The notes: generated from the letters alone by a model not told the origin. A DNA stretch of 64,000 nucleotides from Holothuria scabra (GCA_037179385.1 CM074187.1:45914879-45978878), one strand, 5' to 3'. Positions 1 to 11,394 are shown, numbered from the stretch's first letter. Made by a program: numbers and translations.

Positions 1-9
1 TATTTTGTT

Positions 10-1324
10 TAGTGTTTGCACGGGTACTAAAAATTAGGACCCGGGTACCCGATCGCCATACCCGTCGGGTACGCGGGTTACCCGGTGTTACGGTGACTAA
101 AATTTACGAGCATTTTGTAAAGCATACCCTGTAAGACATGCATGGTAACATTAACATCTGTATTGGATAGGTATAGCGATCACATTCCCAAGTTCAAAAA
201 CATTTGATTTGTTAGCAGGTTTAATCGTCTCGTTTTGTTTTAGATCAAAATGACAAGTAAAAAAAAAACGTAACAGAAAACAGTCAAATAAGAAAATTAT
301 ACTTCCCAAGGCCTATATCAATTTGATATTGAATTTTGGGATGCCTACTCGAAAAGCCAGCATACTAAGAGCTCGAAGCTTCTCCTTTTAAAACACTGAT
401 TAAAAAATATCAACTAATCAGAGCCCTGTATTATGATATTCTCTTTCACGTCAAAAATTACCGATTGTAAACAAACGACGTCATGTTTGTGAACTTCCCT
501 CACACTACTTTGCAATGTGCGTTGGAATTATCACTAATGGGGTATGTACGTTCTTACGTAGCTAGCCTCGTGTTCTCATCCAGGCACGGTAACATAGCTT
601 TCACACATAAACTTCGTAGTCTGCTCGAGAGCCATTTGGGGGCAAAATAACGCAATATGTACTGGCCTGTTTTTAAAAAAAAAATTGTAAATGTTAACGG
701 CATTATTACATTTACGTCGTTTTGCTTTGCAGATAGCGGCAAAGTGTTGATTTCCGTAAAACTGACACCTTTAACCATTAAGAAATATTCGAGGATTTTA
801 CTCAAGGTGGCATACCGTATTAATAATAAGATCGTATATACATGCAAGGCTCAATTTACCTAGCATGCCGAACGTTACGGGCACTAGTGTCTTTGCAAGC
901 TGGGCGGGGGTGATACAGTATGTCTTGCTATGTCTGTGTGAAACAGTACGATATGATTTTGAATCGGCCGTCAGATGCTTGCGTGTAAGTTTATAAGCGA
1001 TATACATGTGATGTGTGAGAAGCAACCCACTATGTGATGATAGCGCGATCGGGCCGCACGCTGATAAAAATTTCAACTTCAGAAACGAAGTACAGACAAC
1101 TTTCAAACTTACACATAATTTCTACGGGCTCTCTTCATTCTCAGCCTCGGAGAATGTTTACCAAACTGGCAAAATATTTTAGTCCATTACCGTGGGCAAT
1201 GGCGTAAATGGGGTGATCCTTTTTGCATGCATTTTCTTTTTTAAGATTCGGGTAGTAGATTTGGACCCGGGTAGTACGATGGCGGGCGGGTACCCGGGTA
1301 CCCGGGTTACCCGTGCAAACACTA
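10..1324. mobile_element. Non-autonomous hAT-type DNA transposon, 1,315 bp
   Basis: The ends are terminal inverted repeats beginning TAGTGTTTGCACGGGTA (10-26) and ending with its complement (1308-1324). Exactly 8 bp flank both sides: ATTTTGTT at 2-9 and again at 1325-1332. An 8-bp target duplication plus ends of this type is the signature of the hAT superfamily. Both ends are rich in GGGTACCC-like palindromes, possibly subterminal transposase-binding repeats (inference). The interior has no reading frame above about 100 codons and nothing resembling an hAT transposase, so the copy is non-autonomous. It probably lies in an intron upstream of the exon at 1874, although no exon further 5' is visible. 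Confidence 0.85.
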
Positions 1325-1332
1325 ATTTTGTT

Positions 1333-1873
1333 TCTTTTCTATAGGGAAATGCATCAAGCCTCTCAAGTATGCCTTTAAATTAAATGACAAACAGTGTTAT
1401 TTATTTTAATTCTATCCTTGTGACTAATTGTAAAACTTTTTGAGCAGAATGAAAGGTTTGATAAAAAATAATGCATAATTAAGTATGAAAGTATTTGACA
1501 ATTTAGTTAACAATTCTGTATGGAAAATCCCTTTTGGTAGTAAATTGCTTCCAGAGCCTGATTTTCATCTTCCCAATTTCAGTATTGTAAAAATATCAGT
1601 CAGATCTTTAAAAGTTCAACTAATTCTTCCCTTAAATGTTCCTTTGAATTTTCCCAAGTAAGTGGAGTACCAATTTTCTTTCAAATTTCCTATACCAGTC
1701 TTACATCAATGACATCTATTTTGAGTGAGTTCAGAATTTTTCTGACAGGGAAATTCTGTTTATAATTGATAGACCTATTATGTCAAGTTTATATTCTGCA
1801 TCTGTCCCAAAGTTTGTACATATATGAGGTCACTTTTGAATACTTACATCCATATTTTCAATTTAAATTATAG
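1333..1873 (+). other. Intron sequence upstream of the 1874 exon
   Basis: AT-rich sequence between the hAT element and the exon acceptor. It ends in a weak polypyrimidine stretch and TTATAG. I see no coding signal or repeat in it. Confidence 0.4.
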
Positions 1874-1921
1874 CCCTCTCCAAAGGTTAACAACATCCCT
1901 GATGAACCAGTTAAGAAGCCG
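1874..1921 (+). CDS. Internal exon of a single-pass membrane protein gene
   Basis: A 48-bp exon between an AG acceptor (ATTATAG, to 1873) and a GTAAAT donor (from 1922). It reads PSPKVNNIPDEPVKKP with no stop. Both borders are phase 0, matching the phase-0 acceptors of the two downstream terminal exons. The peptide is proline- and lysine-rich, as expected of a flexible linker before a membrane anchor. The rest of the protein lies outside the window to the left. The exon is too short to name the family. The support is the splice phase and the matching composition of the next exons, so this is an inference rather than a recognised gene. Confidence 0.55.
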
Positions 1922-2178
1922 GTAAATTCTTTAACTAATCCATCTCTACTCTTTTCCTTTCCCTTCTTACATGAAGTATCTCGTTTCAATCAGTTTCATC
2001 TACTCCCTATAAAACATTTGACTCCTAGTATCAACCTATACAAAACCTATCCTTAAAGCCTACAAGGTGATTGAATCTTCACTTTCAAGTAGCCCAAGCT
2101 ATGTCATTTATAATTTTATTTAATATTACACTTCACAATCTCCTTATCTCTTTTCATCTCATTTTTGTTTTCTATCAG

Positions 2179-2307
2179 GAATTTCTTGCATCCTCCTCTG
2201 GCCTGCCTATGGCATTATTTGGTTTGGCTGCTGTTTTGTGTGTCCTCGTTGTTCTTATCCTGTATTTCCTCAGAGGCAGCAAAGCTCCTTCAAAGAAGTC
2301 AAACTAA
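2179..2307 (+). CDS. Terminal exon A: transmembrane anchor and basic tail
   Basis: After a strong acceptor (TTTTGTTTTCTATCAG, to 2178) a phase-0 exon encodes 42 residues. A short linker (EFLASSSG) is followed by one hydrophobic span of about 22 residues (LPMALFGLAAVLCVLVVLILYF) split here as LPMALFGLAAV and LCVLVVLILYF, then a basic tail RGSKAPSKKSN and TAA. The exon supplies a single membrane anchor with a short lysine-rich cytosolic end, which suggests an ER or secretory-pathway membrane protein, either tail-anchored or type I. AATAAA follows at 2675-2680. Alternative tail anchors are known for proteins such as SLMAP, but I cannot show homology. Compare terminal exon B at 5858. Confidence 0.7.
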   Translation, partial: EFLASSSGLPMALFGLAAVLCVLVVLILYFLRGSKAPSKKSN

Positions 2308-2649
2308 GTTCTTTTTCATTTTTGACTTTTTCATTCTAAAATTCAAAACATTCCATTCTCTTTTAGGTTGTCTTCCCATGTCTTCCAATTTTTTCAGTCA
2401 AAGTATGAAGTGTCTATTTATATGACCTATTTATCATGTTCATACAGAGAACAGCTCTTACTTCTTAAAGTACTTTTTTTTTAAAGATATACTTATTTAA
2501 AGATGATGACCTTTCATCATGTGGAAGGGTTAAACTGCGGTCATGTCACATCCCATTCAGATTGGATTCCATTTTTTCGCGAGTGTTTATTTAAATCTTA
2601 CCCATCTCTGGTTCAAAATGGCCAAAACATTGCCAGCTACTGTATATAT

Positions 2650-2960
2650 ATGATTTGTATCATAGGTCTATAAAAATAAAATGTTACCTGAGGTTTTTTG
2701 TGACATCACACTGACAGACAGCCTTTTGTCAGACTCGCTTAGTCAGATGAAAACTGTCCATCGATGTGACACCATGAAATAATTAGTAAAAATTTGATTT
2801 TTGTATTCCTGGAGATGCAGATTGTATTTTTACATATTTTCACAAATTTTGTATTCTTCTGAAAGAGATGGAGAAGATGGTTATAAAAACTTACAAAATT
2901 GGAATCTGATATGAATTCGTTGAAGTGCGAGTGTGGCTTTAATCTGATAAGCTTTATCCA
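2650..2960 (+). repeat. Dispersed repeat A, copy 1
   Basis: Aligns by eye with 19190-19500 over about 300 bp in the same orientation. Shared landmarks are a GACATCACAC...GACAG block, a GATGTGAC...GAAATAAT block and a GAAATGGAGAAGA-like block. No terminal inverted repeat or coding sequence is visible, so the class is unknown. Confidence 0.6.
2675..2680 (+). terminator. Poly(A) signal for terminal exon A
   Basis: AATAAA lies 368 bp after the exon A stop codon. It falls within or at the edge of a dispersed repeat also present at 19.2 kb, so the signal may have been supplied by the repeat. Confidence 0.5.
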
Positions 2961-5857
2961 GAAGACCTTGATGTTCCTCTAACAGTTCCACCCCAGGGTA
3001 TAGGAATGAAACGAGGAGTACCCACACTTTATACAAGTGTCTGAATCAGTGTGAGAAAAGACATTTTTCTCTAAGTTCAGTGATTCTCGGTACAAAATGA
3101 GAAGTAATGAACGGTCATTAGATGTTATCAATGTTACTTGCCATAATGCGGTCACAGATTTCAGGAAGATAAAATTTCCATCATTGAGGCTCGCAACTTT
3201 CTTATCGCTCTCGTTATATTTTCAGACTGTTTCTATCTTCTTTCCGCGACATGCCAGTACTTCTGTCATTATTCATTAAATCTTTGAGATTTGTGTTTTC
3301 AAGACTATCACCTAGAAAAATTCAGTTTTTGTGAGTTCCTTTGATGTAAATCAGTTAGAATACTCCATGCCGAATTAACGATTGTGATATGACGTCAGAT
3401 ACGTTGTAGAGGGTAGCCAAAATTTATAAACTGTCTTTATAAATAGTAGTGTAACTTCTATACCTTGGTTAAGTGTATAAAAGTCAGTACCAGCTGATTT
3501 TAATGCTTACCAAAATGATTTTTGTCTGAAGAAAATGTATATATATTTGCAAAATTTGTGAATTAATTGTCTGCTGTAAACAGCAGGTGATGTAAATTTT
3601 TTTGTTTGAATTATATTAAAAATGTTGAGAATAGTCTGTCTTTGTTTTGACTTTGCTAATCTTTGTTTTTCATAACTGTTTTTGCCGTTGGGCTTCTTTT
3701 AGTGTTGAGTTTGCTAAATTTGTTTTATATTTTAGTTCATTATTAAAATGCTATTAATTTGGGGTGAGTTTTGATTTTTAGTACCATTCTTTTGTTTATT
3801 ATTTTTCGGTTACCATGGTAAAGTGGAGTACTCTCAGTAAAAGTTGTCAATTCCAAGTGTAGGCTGGCTAATTCTAATTTGTAAAGAGGTTTATCAGCCC
3901 CCACTAAGCCTTGCTTTAACTCCTCCAGCTGTGAATTTTTCAACCCGCTCAAGCGGCAGGTTGGTAGATAGCAAGAAGAGATTTTTACCATAGAAATGCT
4001 TTAAAAATAGACCTAAGGCAGATCTAATTACCGTTAAAAGCCACAGTGCCTTTATTATGACTTTTCATTGGCTAGTGCTTCAAGTGCACCAAACAGCGAG
4101 ATTTGATCTAAACATCCTACCTGTTTGTCTTATGTAGGACATGTGGGGCTTGACTGTTGAAGGTCTGCTGGCATTATTTAGGACAGGCAGGGCCCAAGAT
4201 ACACATCAATCTGGGAGGCATATGGTTGTCAAATACCACAAAAGAAAGCAGGTCTTTGAAAGATATTGCCTAAATACTCTTTAATCTCTTCAGAGTATTT
4301 TATCTTTAGTTAAAGCAGGGTTTGACACCACCACAAGTGTCCATTAACTCTCATGTGGTAAAAATAGGACGCAGTTTTTGTCTACTAGAAAAATCTTAGA
4401 GCAAAAATAAAAAGAGAAACTATCATAGGAGTTGAAGGTTGATGTATTTTCAAATGTAAATCTCCCAGTCAGTTTGCGTATTAGATCCATATTCACCATG
4501 GTAACTCGTATCTTAGTTACAAATGCTCAAGATTTGACGACTCTCTCTGAGTAACACTGTTGCTCTTAGTAGTTAGTGCAAGGTTGGTGTTGGAAACTTC
4601 ATCAATATTTATCATTATTTTTCACCGGGTACCTGCTTATGACACAATGAATAACCTTCATACTTCAATCATTTTGAATCTTTTCCATTTCATGTTGTCA
4701 AAAGCTTATCTCACTAAACTCCACTGGATTCGTTCTCCAGAAGTATTTCATCGAGAAACTGTTGTCAGACAAATTTTTTTGGCTAGAATGATTATAAAAA
4801 AGGGGTATTTAAAGTAGCAGGGAATTGTAAAAAATCTTTTGTCTGCCTCTGAGTTGTTCCTTGTTTGAGTCAACCAGTATTGTCATGTGCTTTCTCATTC
4901 CTTTTCTTCGAAGGTTAAATTTAACAACAAATTAGATACTAAAGTCAATTTCCCATTGTGTTATATCTCGAGGTCAATTCCATGCATAAGGTTGGAACGT
5001 TATATTTGCAAAACTATATTAAACAAAGTACATTCAGCTTATACAAAACTTTCCAATGAAGGCTTACAGCAAAAGCAATAACTTTATGGAGAGTAAAAAG
5101 TGTGAATTAGAACAAGGATTTGACCAGAAGTTGCTGCTGAAGAAGTTACAAAAAAGAACTTCCAGAGCAAAGATGAGAATAAGTCTTTTATCATGTTTTA
5201 TCATTTCTAAATAATTTTTCATTCCAAATAAGTTTCAGCCTAATCTTCTCCTGTATTATAAGGGATTAAAAAAATGCATATTTAAAACAGACATAAAAAA
5301 GCAGAAGAAAAAAAAGTGGTCAGAAAAATTTAAAACGGTGAAGCATTTTAGCAGGTGTTCAGCATAGGGGGTTTTTCAAATTTTCGGTGTCCTAGCAAAG
5401 ATTTCAAAAGATGGCCAATAAGGTTGTGATGTGGACAATTAAAAGATTTAAGTGCAATTAACATAATTTCCACCAAAAATAAAGATGAAGTCAACAAACT
5501 TTTTTTTGATTTTCAATATATTCCATTTGTTATCACCATGCAATTTAATCCTCAATAAGTAGTATGTGACTTAAGCATTTCTGAAATTATTTTTATTATT
5601 ATTAATAAGACGCTTGTAAGTGCACTTTATCTTAAAGCTCAAAGCGCATTACAAATTAAAAAGTAATTTGTGAAAAATGAGCAGGACTACCAGATTTTCT
5701 GCAGAAAACCAATTATCGGCTATACTGTTATCCTTTGTGCGACTTTTCATTCTCCTCAAAGGCACACTCTGCATAGGACTAAAAATATTTTGTCTGGAGG
5801 TAGACTTACTAAATATCAAAGTATTAAATGGAAGTCACTAAACCCTCTTTTTTACAG
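2961..5857 (+). other. Intron or intergenic sequence between the two terminal exons
   Basis: About 2.9 kb of AT-rich sequence. If terminal exon B is used this is intron. The small open frames here have no splice context or recognisable motif. It ends in a good acceptor (CCCTCTTTTTTACAG). Confidence 0.4.
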
Positions 5858-6028
5858 CCTGCAAAAGATGATTTGAATCTGAAAGTAGAGGAAGACAACG
5901 CTGACAACGCACCAACAAAGCCTTTTTTGGTAATTGCAGCAGTCTGCATGTTAGCAGTATTTGCTGTTTTGTTTTTCCTATTTTTTGGCCGCAGTACTGG
6001 CAGCAGACAGATGAAGAAGGGTGTATAG
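5858..6028 (+). CDS. Terminal exon B: alternative transmembrane anchor and tail
   Basis: A phase-0 exon after a strong pyrimidine tract and CAG. It encodes 56 residues: an acidic linker of about 20 residues (PAKDDLNLKVEEDNADNAP), then TKPF, a hydrophobic span of about 20 residues (LVIAAVCMLAVFAVLFFLFF), and a basic tail GRSTGSRQMKKGV before TAG. The layout (linker, one membrane span, short basic tail, stop) repeats that of exon A 3.5 kb upstream. Both acceptors are phase 0 and compatible with the donor at 1922. The likeliest reading is mutually exclusive last exons of one gene; the alternative is the last exon of a second, nested gene. Protein family not recognised. Confidence 0.68.
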   Translation, partial: PAKDDLNLKVEEDNADNAPTKPFLVIAAVCMLAVFAVLFFLFFGRSTGSRQMKKGV

Positions 6029-6190
6029 GAATTTTTGTCCTTTTTGTACACATTTTGTGTCTTGACTCATCTTCAGTTTTCAGGGTTTTCTTTTTTTTTC
6101 TTTCTAATTTTGTTTTTGAGGTTAAGTGAAGGGGAGATGAAGGTTTGCCTTGCAACTGGATGGTAAATTGATTTCTTGTAGAAGTGATCA

Positions 6191-6196
6191 AATAAA
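6191..6196 (+). terminator. Poly(A) signal for terminal exon B
   Basis: AATAAA 163 bp downstream of the exon B stop codon, followed by a T/G-containing stretch. Its position is normal for a short 3' UTR. Confidence 0.6.
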
Positions 6197-6841
6197 ATCG
6201 CTTTGCCTTGCAGAGGTTTAGATGTCAAGGTTAGATTTAAATTTGTTCAACACACTCTACATTTCAAAGGAGAATCTGTAGTTCAAATATGGTATCTATT
6301 TATACTGAACTATTAAATTTGGTAGAGTAATTGATCAAGGGACCTGTGACTATTGTATGTTCAATCAAATATGAACTAGAGGACAAACGTGCCTTGTCAC
6401 TGTGTATTGAAGTATTGGCAGTAGTCATCATGTGGCATTACTACAGTCCCAAAATTATCCAGCTAATATTATATGCTGCAACACTTTAGCTGTAGTGGAA
6501 AAATGGTTGGATACAGAGCTGAATTTAGAAACATTGACGTAGCAGTCTAGGCACCACTGTTGTTTAATTGTTACCTTAGGTGAAACAATCTCTTTTGATG
6601 TGAAAACAGGATAAAGTGTGTTGTGTATTGACCACTTTGACATTTCATCTTTTTTCAACGATTACAGTTTTAAGCTTGTGTAGAAGTTGTGTAGCTTTAA
6701 CTTATTTTTAAGTATTTCTGTCAGTTTTTTTCCTTGAAATGAATTCTTCTCATTCTGTAGCATCAAGTCTCTTTTAAAAGTCATTGTAATCATGTGAAAC
6801 ACTGGATTTATTAGTCTACTAGAAAAAAGTCTTTCCATTGA

Positions 6842-7140
6842 AGGCAGTCATAGTCACACCATTCTTCAGTTTTACCAGGAATCTACCAACATCCTCAATT
6901 GGCTCGTCTCTGAATTGACATCAAATTGAAAAAAAAAATGCAGAGTAGCTCAAATACCACAGCATGCACTGAGAGTGTTCTGATTACATATGAGGACTTG
7001 TGTAGCCACCATGGTATGCCCTTAACTAGTGATAAACTAGGATTTTGTCTGAATAAGGATGTGTTTTAGACACTCTGGTGGGAGGGGCTAGAAGTATGTA
7101 GCTTAGGAGAATTGAAACTTTCTGGGGTGATGAGAGCATT
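6842..7140. mobile_element. TTAA-type MITE family B, copy 1
   Basis: About 300 bp, homologous to 8177-8473, 16371-16672 and the split copy at 39800-40549. The ends are degenerate inverted repeats starting AGGCAGTCAT, flanked by TTGA on both sides (a decayed TTAA). The internal block GGGAGGGGCTAGAAGTA...TTAGGAGAATTG is shared by all copies. Non-coding. Confidence 0.7.
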
Positions 7141-7189
7141 TGAAGGGTCGTGTGACATGCAGATGACAAAATTGGGTATTTAAGGATCA

Positions 7190-7640
7190 AAAACAAAGAA
7201 AATAGCTGCAGTTCCCATCAAAGTCCATCAGAAATTGACCATTTTACAGGGCAATTTCTGATTTGCACTCCATCATTGATAAATATGAGCTCATGTGCAA
7301 ACATTGTGATGTCATGAGAGGGACATGCCATATATGGCTAATGTTATCCTTTGTTTTTTACAATCTCTGTTTCAAGGACCGTTTCAACATTAGTTTGTTT
7401 TGAGGGTTTTATTGTGGAAGTTCAAATTGTGTCCTTGAAAATTGTCAGGATCAATTACCAAACCATAAACTGTCTGCTGAGTAATTAAGAGATAATTAAT
7501 ATAAGGTTAACAAAAGAAATGTCAACACTTTGCAACACTCCACATCATTAATTTTGCATAAGCAACAAGTTGCATTAGAAACATTTAAACTTTGAAGAGG
7601 TATATCTTGAGAACCGTAAAAGATATTGAAAATATTTTAA
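7190..7640 (+). repeat. Dispersed repeat D, copy 1
   Basis: About 450 bp aligning with 42260-42700 in the same orientation. Landmarks: AAATTGACCATTTTACA, GAGAGGGACATGC, TTATCCTTTG, GAAATGTCAACACT and GAGGTATAT in the same order. No coding potential or recognisable ends. Confidence 0.65.
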
Positions 7641-8172
7641 CGGATTTGCCCATAGCAAACCACAGAAAAGTTCACTCTGTAACTACCAAGTGAAGTGAGG
7701 TCATTTTGCTGACATGTCACACAACCTTTAAAGCACGGGAAGGCTTCTTTTGCTGAAACCAGAGTTAGATATTTAAAATATTTCCTGTTGTATAATTTTA
7801 AAATATGATTGAGACATATCAGAGATACGCAATGAAATTTTTTGTTATGCATGCAAGTATTCATCGATGAGGAGCATAATTTTGCAGTTCCGATTATTTT
7901 TTACAAATGATTTTTGATCAGAAACGTGCAATATGGAATAAATCAATGATCTTTACATACATAATAAATCATGTAGGGGTAAGTTGGATAGTCCAAAGTG
8001 CCAAGAATTTAATGCAATGTAGAAACATAAGTGCTGGTTTCATCCAGCAGAGTAAGGACCTAAATAAATAGACCAAGTTTAAAATTGGTAATCTTTTGCT
8101 TGATGTTACTTGTTTTTGTAGTCATTGCAGTGAGGGCTTTGAGGGGACATGAAGCATTAGGGTCATATTGTT
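7641..8172. other. Unassigned sequence
   Basis: AT-rich spacer between repeat D and the next MITE. Nothing recognised. Confidence 0.3.
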
Positions 8173-8176
8173 TTAA

Positions 8177-8473
8177 AGGCAGTCATTCGTCACCCCAAAC
8201 TACAGTTTCAGTATACATATATCAAAACTCTCAATTGGTACAGCTCTTTGACTGGCATCACATTCAAACAATGCATCAAAGCTAAATTACACAGCATGGG
8301 CACTGAGAGTGTCTAGATTACACATTATGGACTTGTATGGCCACTGGGACAAGCCATGAAGCAATAAACTAGGATTGTGTCTGGATAAAGATGAGTTTTA
8401 GATAAATGTGGGAGGGGCTAGAAGTAAGTAGGTTAGGAGAATTGGAACTGTTTGGGATGATGAAAATATGCCT
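8177..8473. mobile_element. TTAA-type MITE family B, copy 2
   Basis: The element begins AAGGCAGTCATTCGTCACCC and ends with the approximate complement. TTAA flanks both sides (8173-8176 and 8474-8477). The body matches the other family B copies. Confidence 0.75.
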
Positions 8474-8477
8474 TTAA

Positions 8478-9050
8478 GGGGACAGAAAGAGTTTGGGGAT
8501 AGGGGTCAGGGTTTTAGGGAGTAGGCAGGAGGGATTTAAGTGGGTGGAAGGAACTGGGCGTAAGGTGTGTTGGTCAGAGATCTTGCAGTTTTCTATATCC
8601 CCTTATATGCCCTGAAATGAAATTTTGTAACCTTTACTTATGGTACTTTTGTTTACTCGCCCATATTTCTTCCTTTTGCCAGACCTTACGATGGCAGTTT
8701 AAAGTGGCTGGTTGTGACAGTGGGTGACTATTGAACTGTGACCTTGGGGAGAGTCCCAGGGTGTAAGGGGAGGGGATCCACCCCATTTGAAGGAAATTTT
8801 GTTAATGTGTGCTCAAAAGTGACATTGTGCAATAAGGTAAAAGCAACCCACATAGAGTGCTTCACGTACGTCATACCCCCCTTTTGATTGGCAAAAATTG
8901 GTGTAGGCAATTTCGCTAGATGATAGAGCTAGCTGAGAATCGGCTGTTGTCCCACATGTTACTGTTGCATGGAAACACTGTTGATTTTGCCCGTCATTGG
9001 GAGCGGCTTACCAATTGTGACATAAAGTGAAAGCACTCTGTAGGGAAAAT
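8478..9050. other. G-rich unassigned sequence
   Basis: The first 120 bp are purine- and G-rich (GGGGATAGGGGTCAGGG-like runs), which could form G-quadruplexes on the plus strand. The rest is unremarkable. Confidence 0.3.
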
Positions 9051-9052
9051 TT

Positions 9053-9290
9053 CATATTTTATTTCATTTGTTTTATTACAACAGTAAATTAACATGATGA
9101 CAGATATGTACAATTAATGAAGATTGTGAGATACGTGTCGTCAATGGAAGTACTTAAAACCCTTCTGGGCTTGAGAAACTAAGCACTTAATGAGGGAGTA
9201 AACACATAAGTAAAAACAAAACAAAACAAAAGAGAGAAGAAAAAAACCCTCCCAAACCCTTCAATACCCCCCGTTCCCACACGGTACCCA
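9053..9290 (-). mobile_element. LINE-like 3' end, 5'-truncated, minus strand
   Basis: Reverse complement of the repeat at 38290-38505. Shared blocks include CTTCTGGGCTTGAGA, AGCACTT, ACATAAGTA, and an end rich in ATTTCATTTGTTTTAT. The other copy ends in (TGAAA)n, a tail typical of CR1/L2-like non-LTR retrotransposons. No reverse transcriptase remains. Confidence 0.5.
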
Positions 9291-9419
9291 AGTTTTCTGC
9301 GGCATAAATATTTCCTGGCAATAATTTTTTGCCAAATAATTGCTATGGGTGTTCATTGACGTGAAGACGGTACGTACCGGAAAGTTCGTGCTCGATCAAT
9401 TAGATGTGGATTTACGACT

Positions 9420-9487
9420 CGGTTTCTAACCAGTTGGTTTAAGATGAGCCGGCCACGAATTTTTCTCCAGTTGTGGCTCACTGGCTT
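9420..9487 (-). mobile_element. SINE 3' body fragment, minus strand
   Basis: About 68 bp matching, in antisense, the 3' body of the tRNA-SINE at 51240. Shared blocks: AACCAGTTGGTTTAAG, GAGCCGGCCAC and GTGGCTCACTGGCTTG. Confidence 0.6.
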
Positions 9488-9779
9488 GCCCCCTCCCCCT
9501 CCCCCCCCCCCACTCAATTGCTCTTGCTCGATTAGAGTTTGTTTAGTGTTTTGTTTTGTGCTTAAACTTTCTGTAAAAGATGAATATTAAGTTCTTTTGC
9601 ATATGCGAATTAAATGTTACGGAATCGAAAATGTTATCCACTGATTTCTTAATTTCCTTTGGGTGATACACCAAATGTCTACCCAATTCGAACGGAACTA
9701 GAGATCTCATGCAGTCCTACTTTACGGTAGATACAGTAGGCATGTAAAGTTGTACACCACAAAGACAATGTGGATACAA

Positions 9780-10075
9780 TTCATCGCACAAAACAACACT
9801 TCAGGTTTCCCCTTATTTTGTGGATGGATTAAGAAAAAATGATTTTACGAAATGTTCATGTAAACTCAAATTTTGGAATACATGTTGTAGGTACGGGATT
9901 GGTTTGTCTATTCCGACGATTTGGGGAAGTGCATAGCCACCAAAATTGCCGACCTGGCTTATTTGAGGTGCGCGAAATTTTGTTTTTCTTTTTCAAAATA
10001 TTGTAAAGTATGGAGTTAGCATTGGAGAGGATTCGGAATTTTATGGAAGGGACGTTGGACAAACGACACATTATG
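9780..10075 (+). repeat. Dispersed repeat Q, copy 1
   Basis: Aligns with the reverse complement of about 48840-49100. The best-kept block, on the minus strand here, translates as QTNPVPTTCIPKFEFT followed by a stop; the other copy reads QTSPVPTARVPKFEFT followed by a stop. The DNA is similar outside this block too, so this is a repeat first. The shared peptide ending could be a fossil coding end of a transposon or a duplicated gene fragment. Confidence 0.5.
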
Positions 10076-10386
10076 TTGACCAGTGTCGTTTCCACACCCC
10101 CCCCCCCCTTCTCAGCTACTAGTGACTGTAAACCATAACTAAATTAGATTTCAATAAAAATACATTAAACGTGACCCAATTTATTTCCTTTGCTAGCGGT
10201 AGATTCCTATATTTCGGTAGTTATTGTATCACTCTGATGTGATTTAACACCCTTGGGGTGGAATCTCATTATTCAAAAATATTTTTGCAGCTTATTGCAT
10301 TTTTACCCAATCTCAATACACAATACCGCCAAGTTCACATAAAAGCGATCTTTCCTATCATCCTGCCTTTTTATAGTCATAACGCC

Positions 10387-11394
10387 CAGTGGCGTCACCA
10401 GACTTTTCATTCTGGGGTGGCACAACAATATTGCAGGGGGCACAGCTAAACTCCACACATGGCGCCGTAGGCGCCATCGAGCGCGAAGCGCGACGCTCAG
10501 CGGGTGGGGTCGAGGGTCCCGCCTTAGGGCCCCTGGTGGGGTCCAGGGGCAAAGTCCCGGTGGGGGTCCAGGGAACGAAGCCCCCGGAAGCTCCTGGGTT
10601 TTAGCGTGTTTGTGAGGCACTAAAGTCGCTATTTAAGTGTTCTTCTATTGACTTTACACTGGTCTCAAAAATACCTAAAGGGTAACTTCCAGTAAGACTT
10701 TTGGTAAAAAAGTGATTCAACTACCAAGAGCAGATCCGGCTGACATTTTGAAAAAGGGCGAGATGAACTATTGAGAAAAGAATTTGATGGACAGTTCAAT
10801 GTGTGTCTCGGTTGGGATCCAGGGGGCGAAGCCCCCGGAAGCTCCTGGGTTTTAAGGGGTTTGTTAGGTATTCGGGTCGTTATTTACGGTTATTCTGTTG
10901 TCTTTACACTGGTCTCCAAAAAAAACTTCCAGTGCAACTTCAATTAAGAAGTTATTGGTAACAAAACTAGTGAAACATCTTTCAAGAGCAGATCCGGCTG
11001 ATATTTAGAAGAAGGAGAGCTGAACTTGAAAGAGAAAGAGAAAGAAGTTAGATGTGATCCTCTTAAGGAAAAAATTTACCCCTAAATAATCCTGCTTGAA
11101 CGGTTACCTGAGCTATGCGCCACCTTCAGTTAGCGAAGTTGGAAGTGTGCAGAAATTTTTGCAAAACGCAACCCCTCAGACAGCCGGAAATGGCATTTTC
11201 CAGGTGTTTATGCGATATTTTTAGTTGAAAAGTATGAAAATTACTGCCTTTTCTCGTCAAAAGAAAAATCCTATCTTAAATATTTTCATAGTCACACTCT
11301 GACTAAAGAAGGCATATCGTTTTTTAAAAATTTGAAATCTCATTGGGGGGGGGGGCACGTGCCCCTGGGCCCCCCCCCCTTGGTGACGCCACTG
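10387..11394. mobile_element. Non-autonomous hAT-type element, 1,008 bp, with internal duplication
   Basis: Perfect 14-bp terminal inverted repeats CAGTGGCGTCACCA (10387-10400) and TGGTGACGCCACTG (11381-11394). A perfect 8-bp target duplication ATAACGCC lies at 10379-10386 and 11395-11402. Inside, a roughly 240-bp segment is tandemly repeated (about 10550-10790 and 10805-11040). Each unit opens with a GC-rich hairpin containing GGCGAAGCCCCCGG or a variant, followed by AAGCTCCTGGGTTTTA, and both contain AAGAGCAGATCCGGCTGA. The left third is far more GC-rich than the surroundings. No transposase is visible, and the open frames in the GC-rich part are by-products of composition. Confidence 0.9.

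Noticed and set aside
10303..10620. Proline/arginine-rich open frames near 10.4 kb
   Set aside because: They lie in the GC-rich interior of the hAT element and cross its left end.
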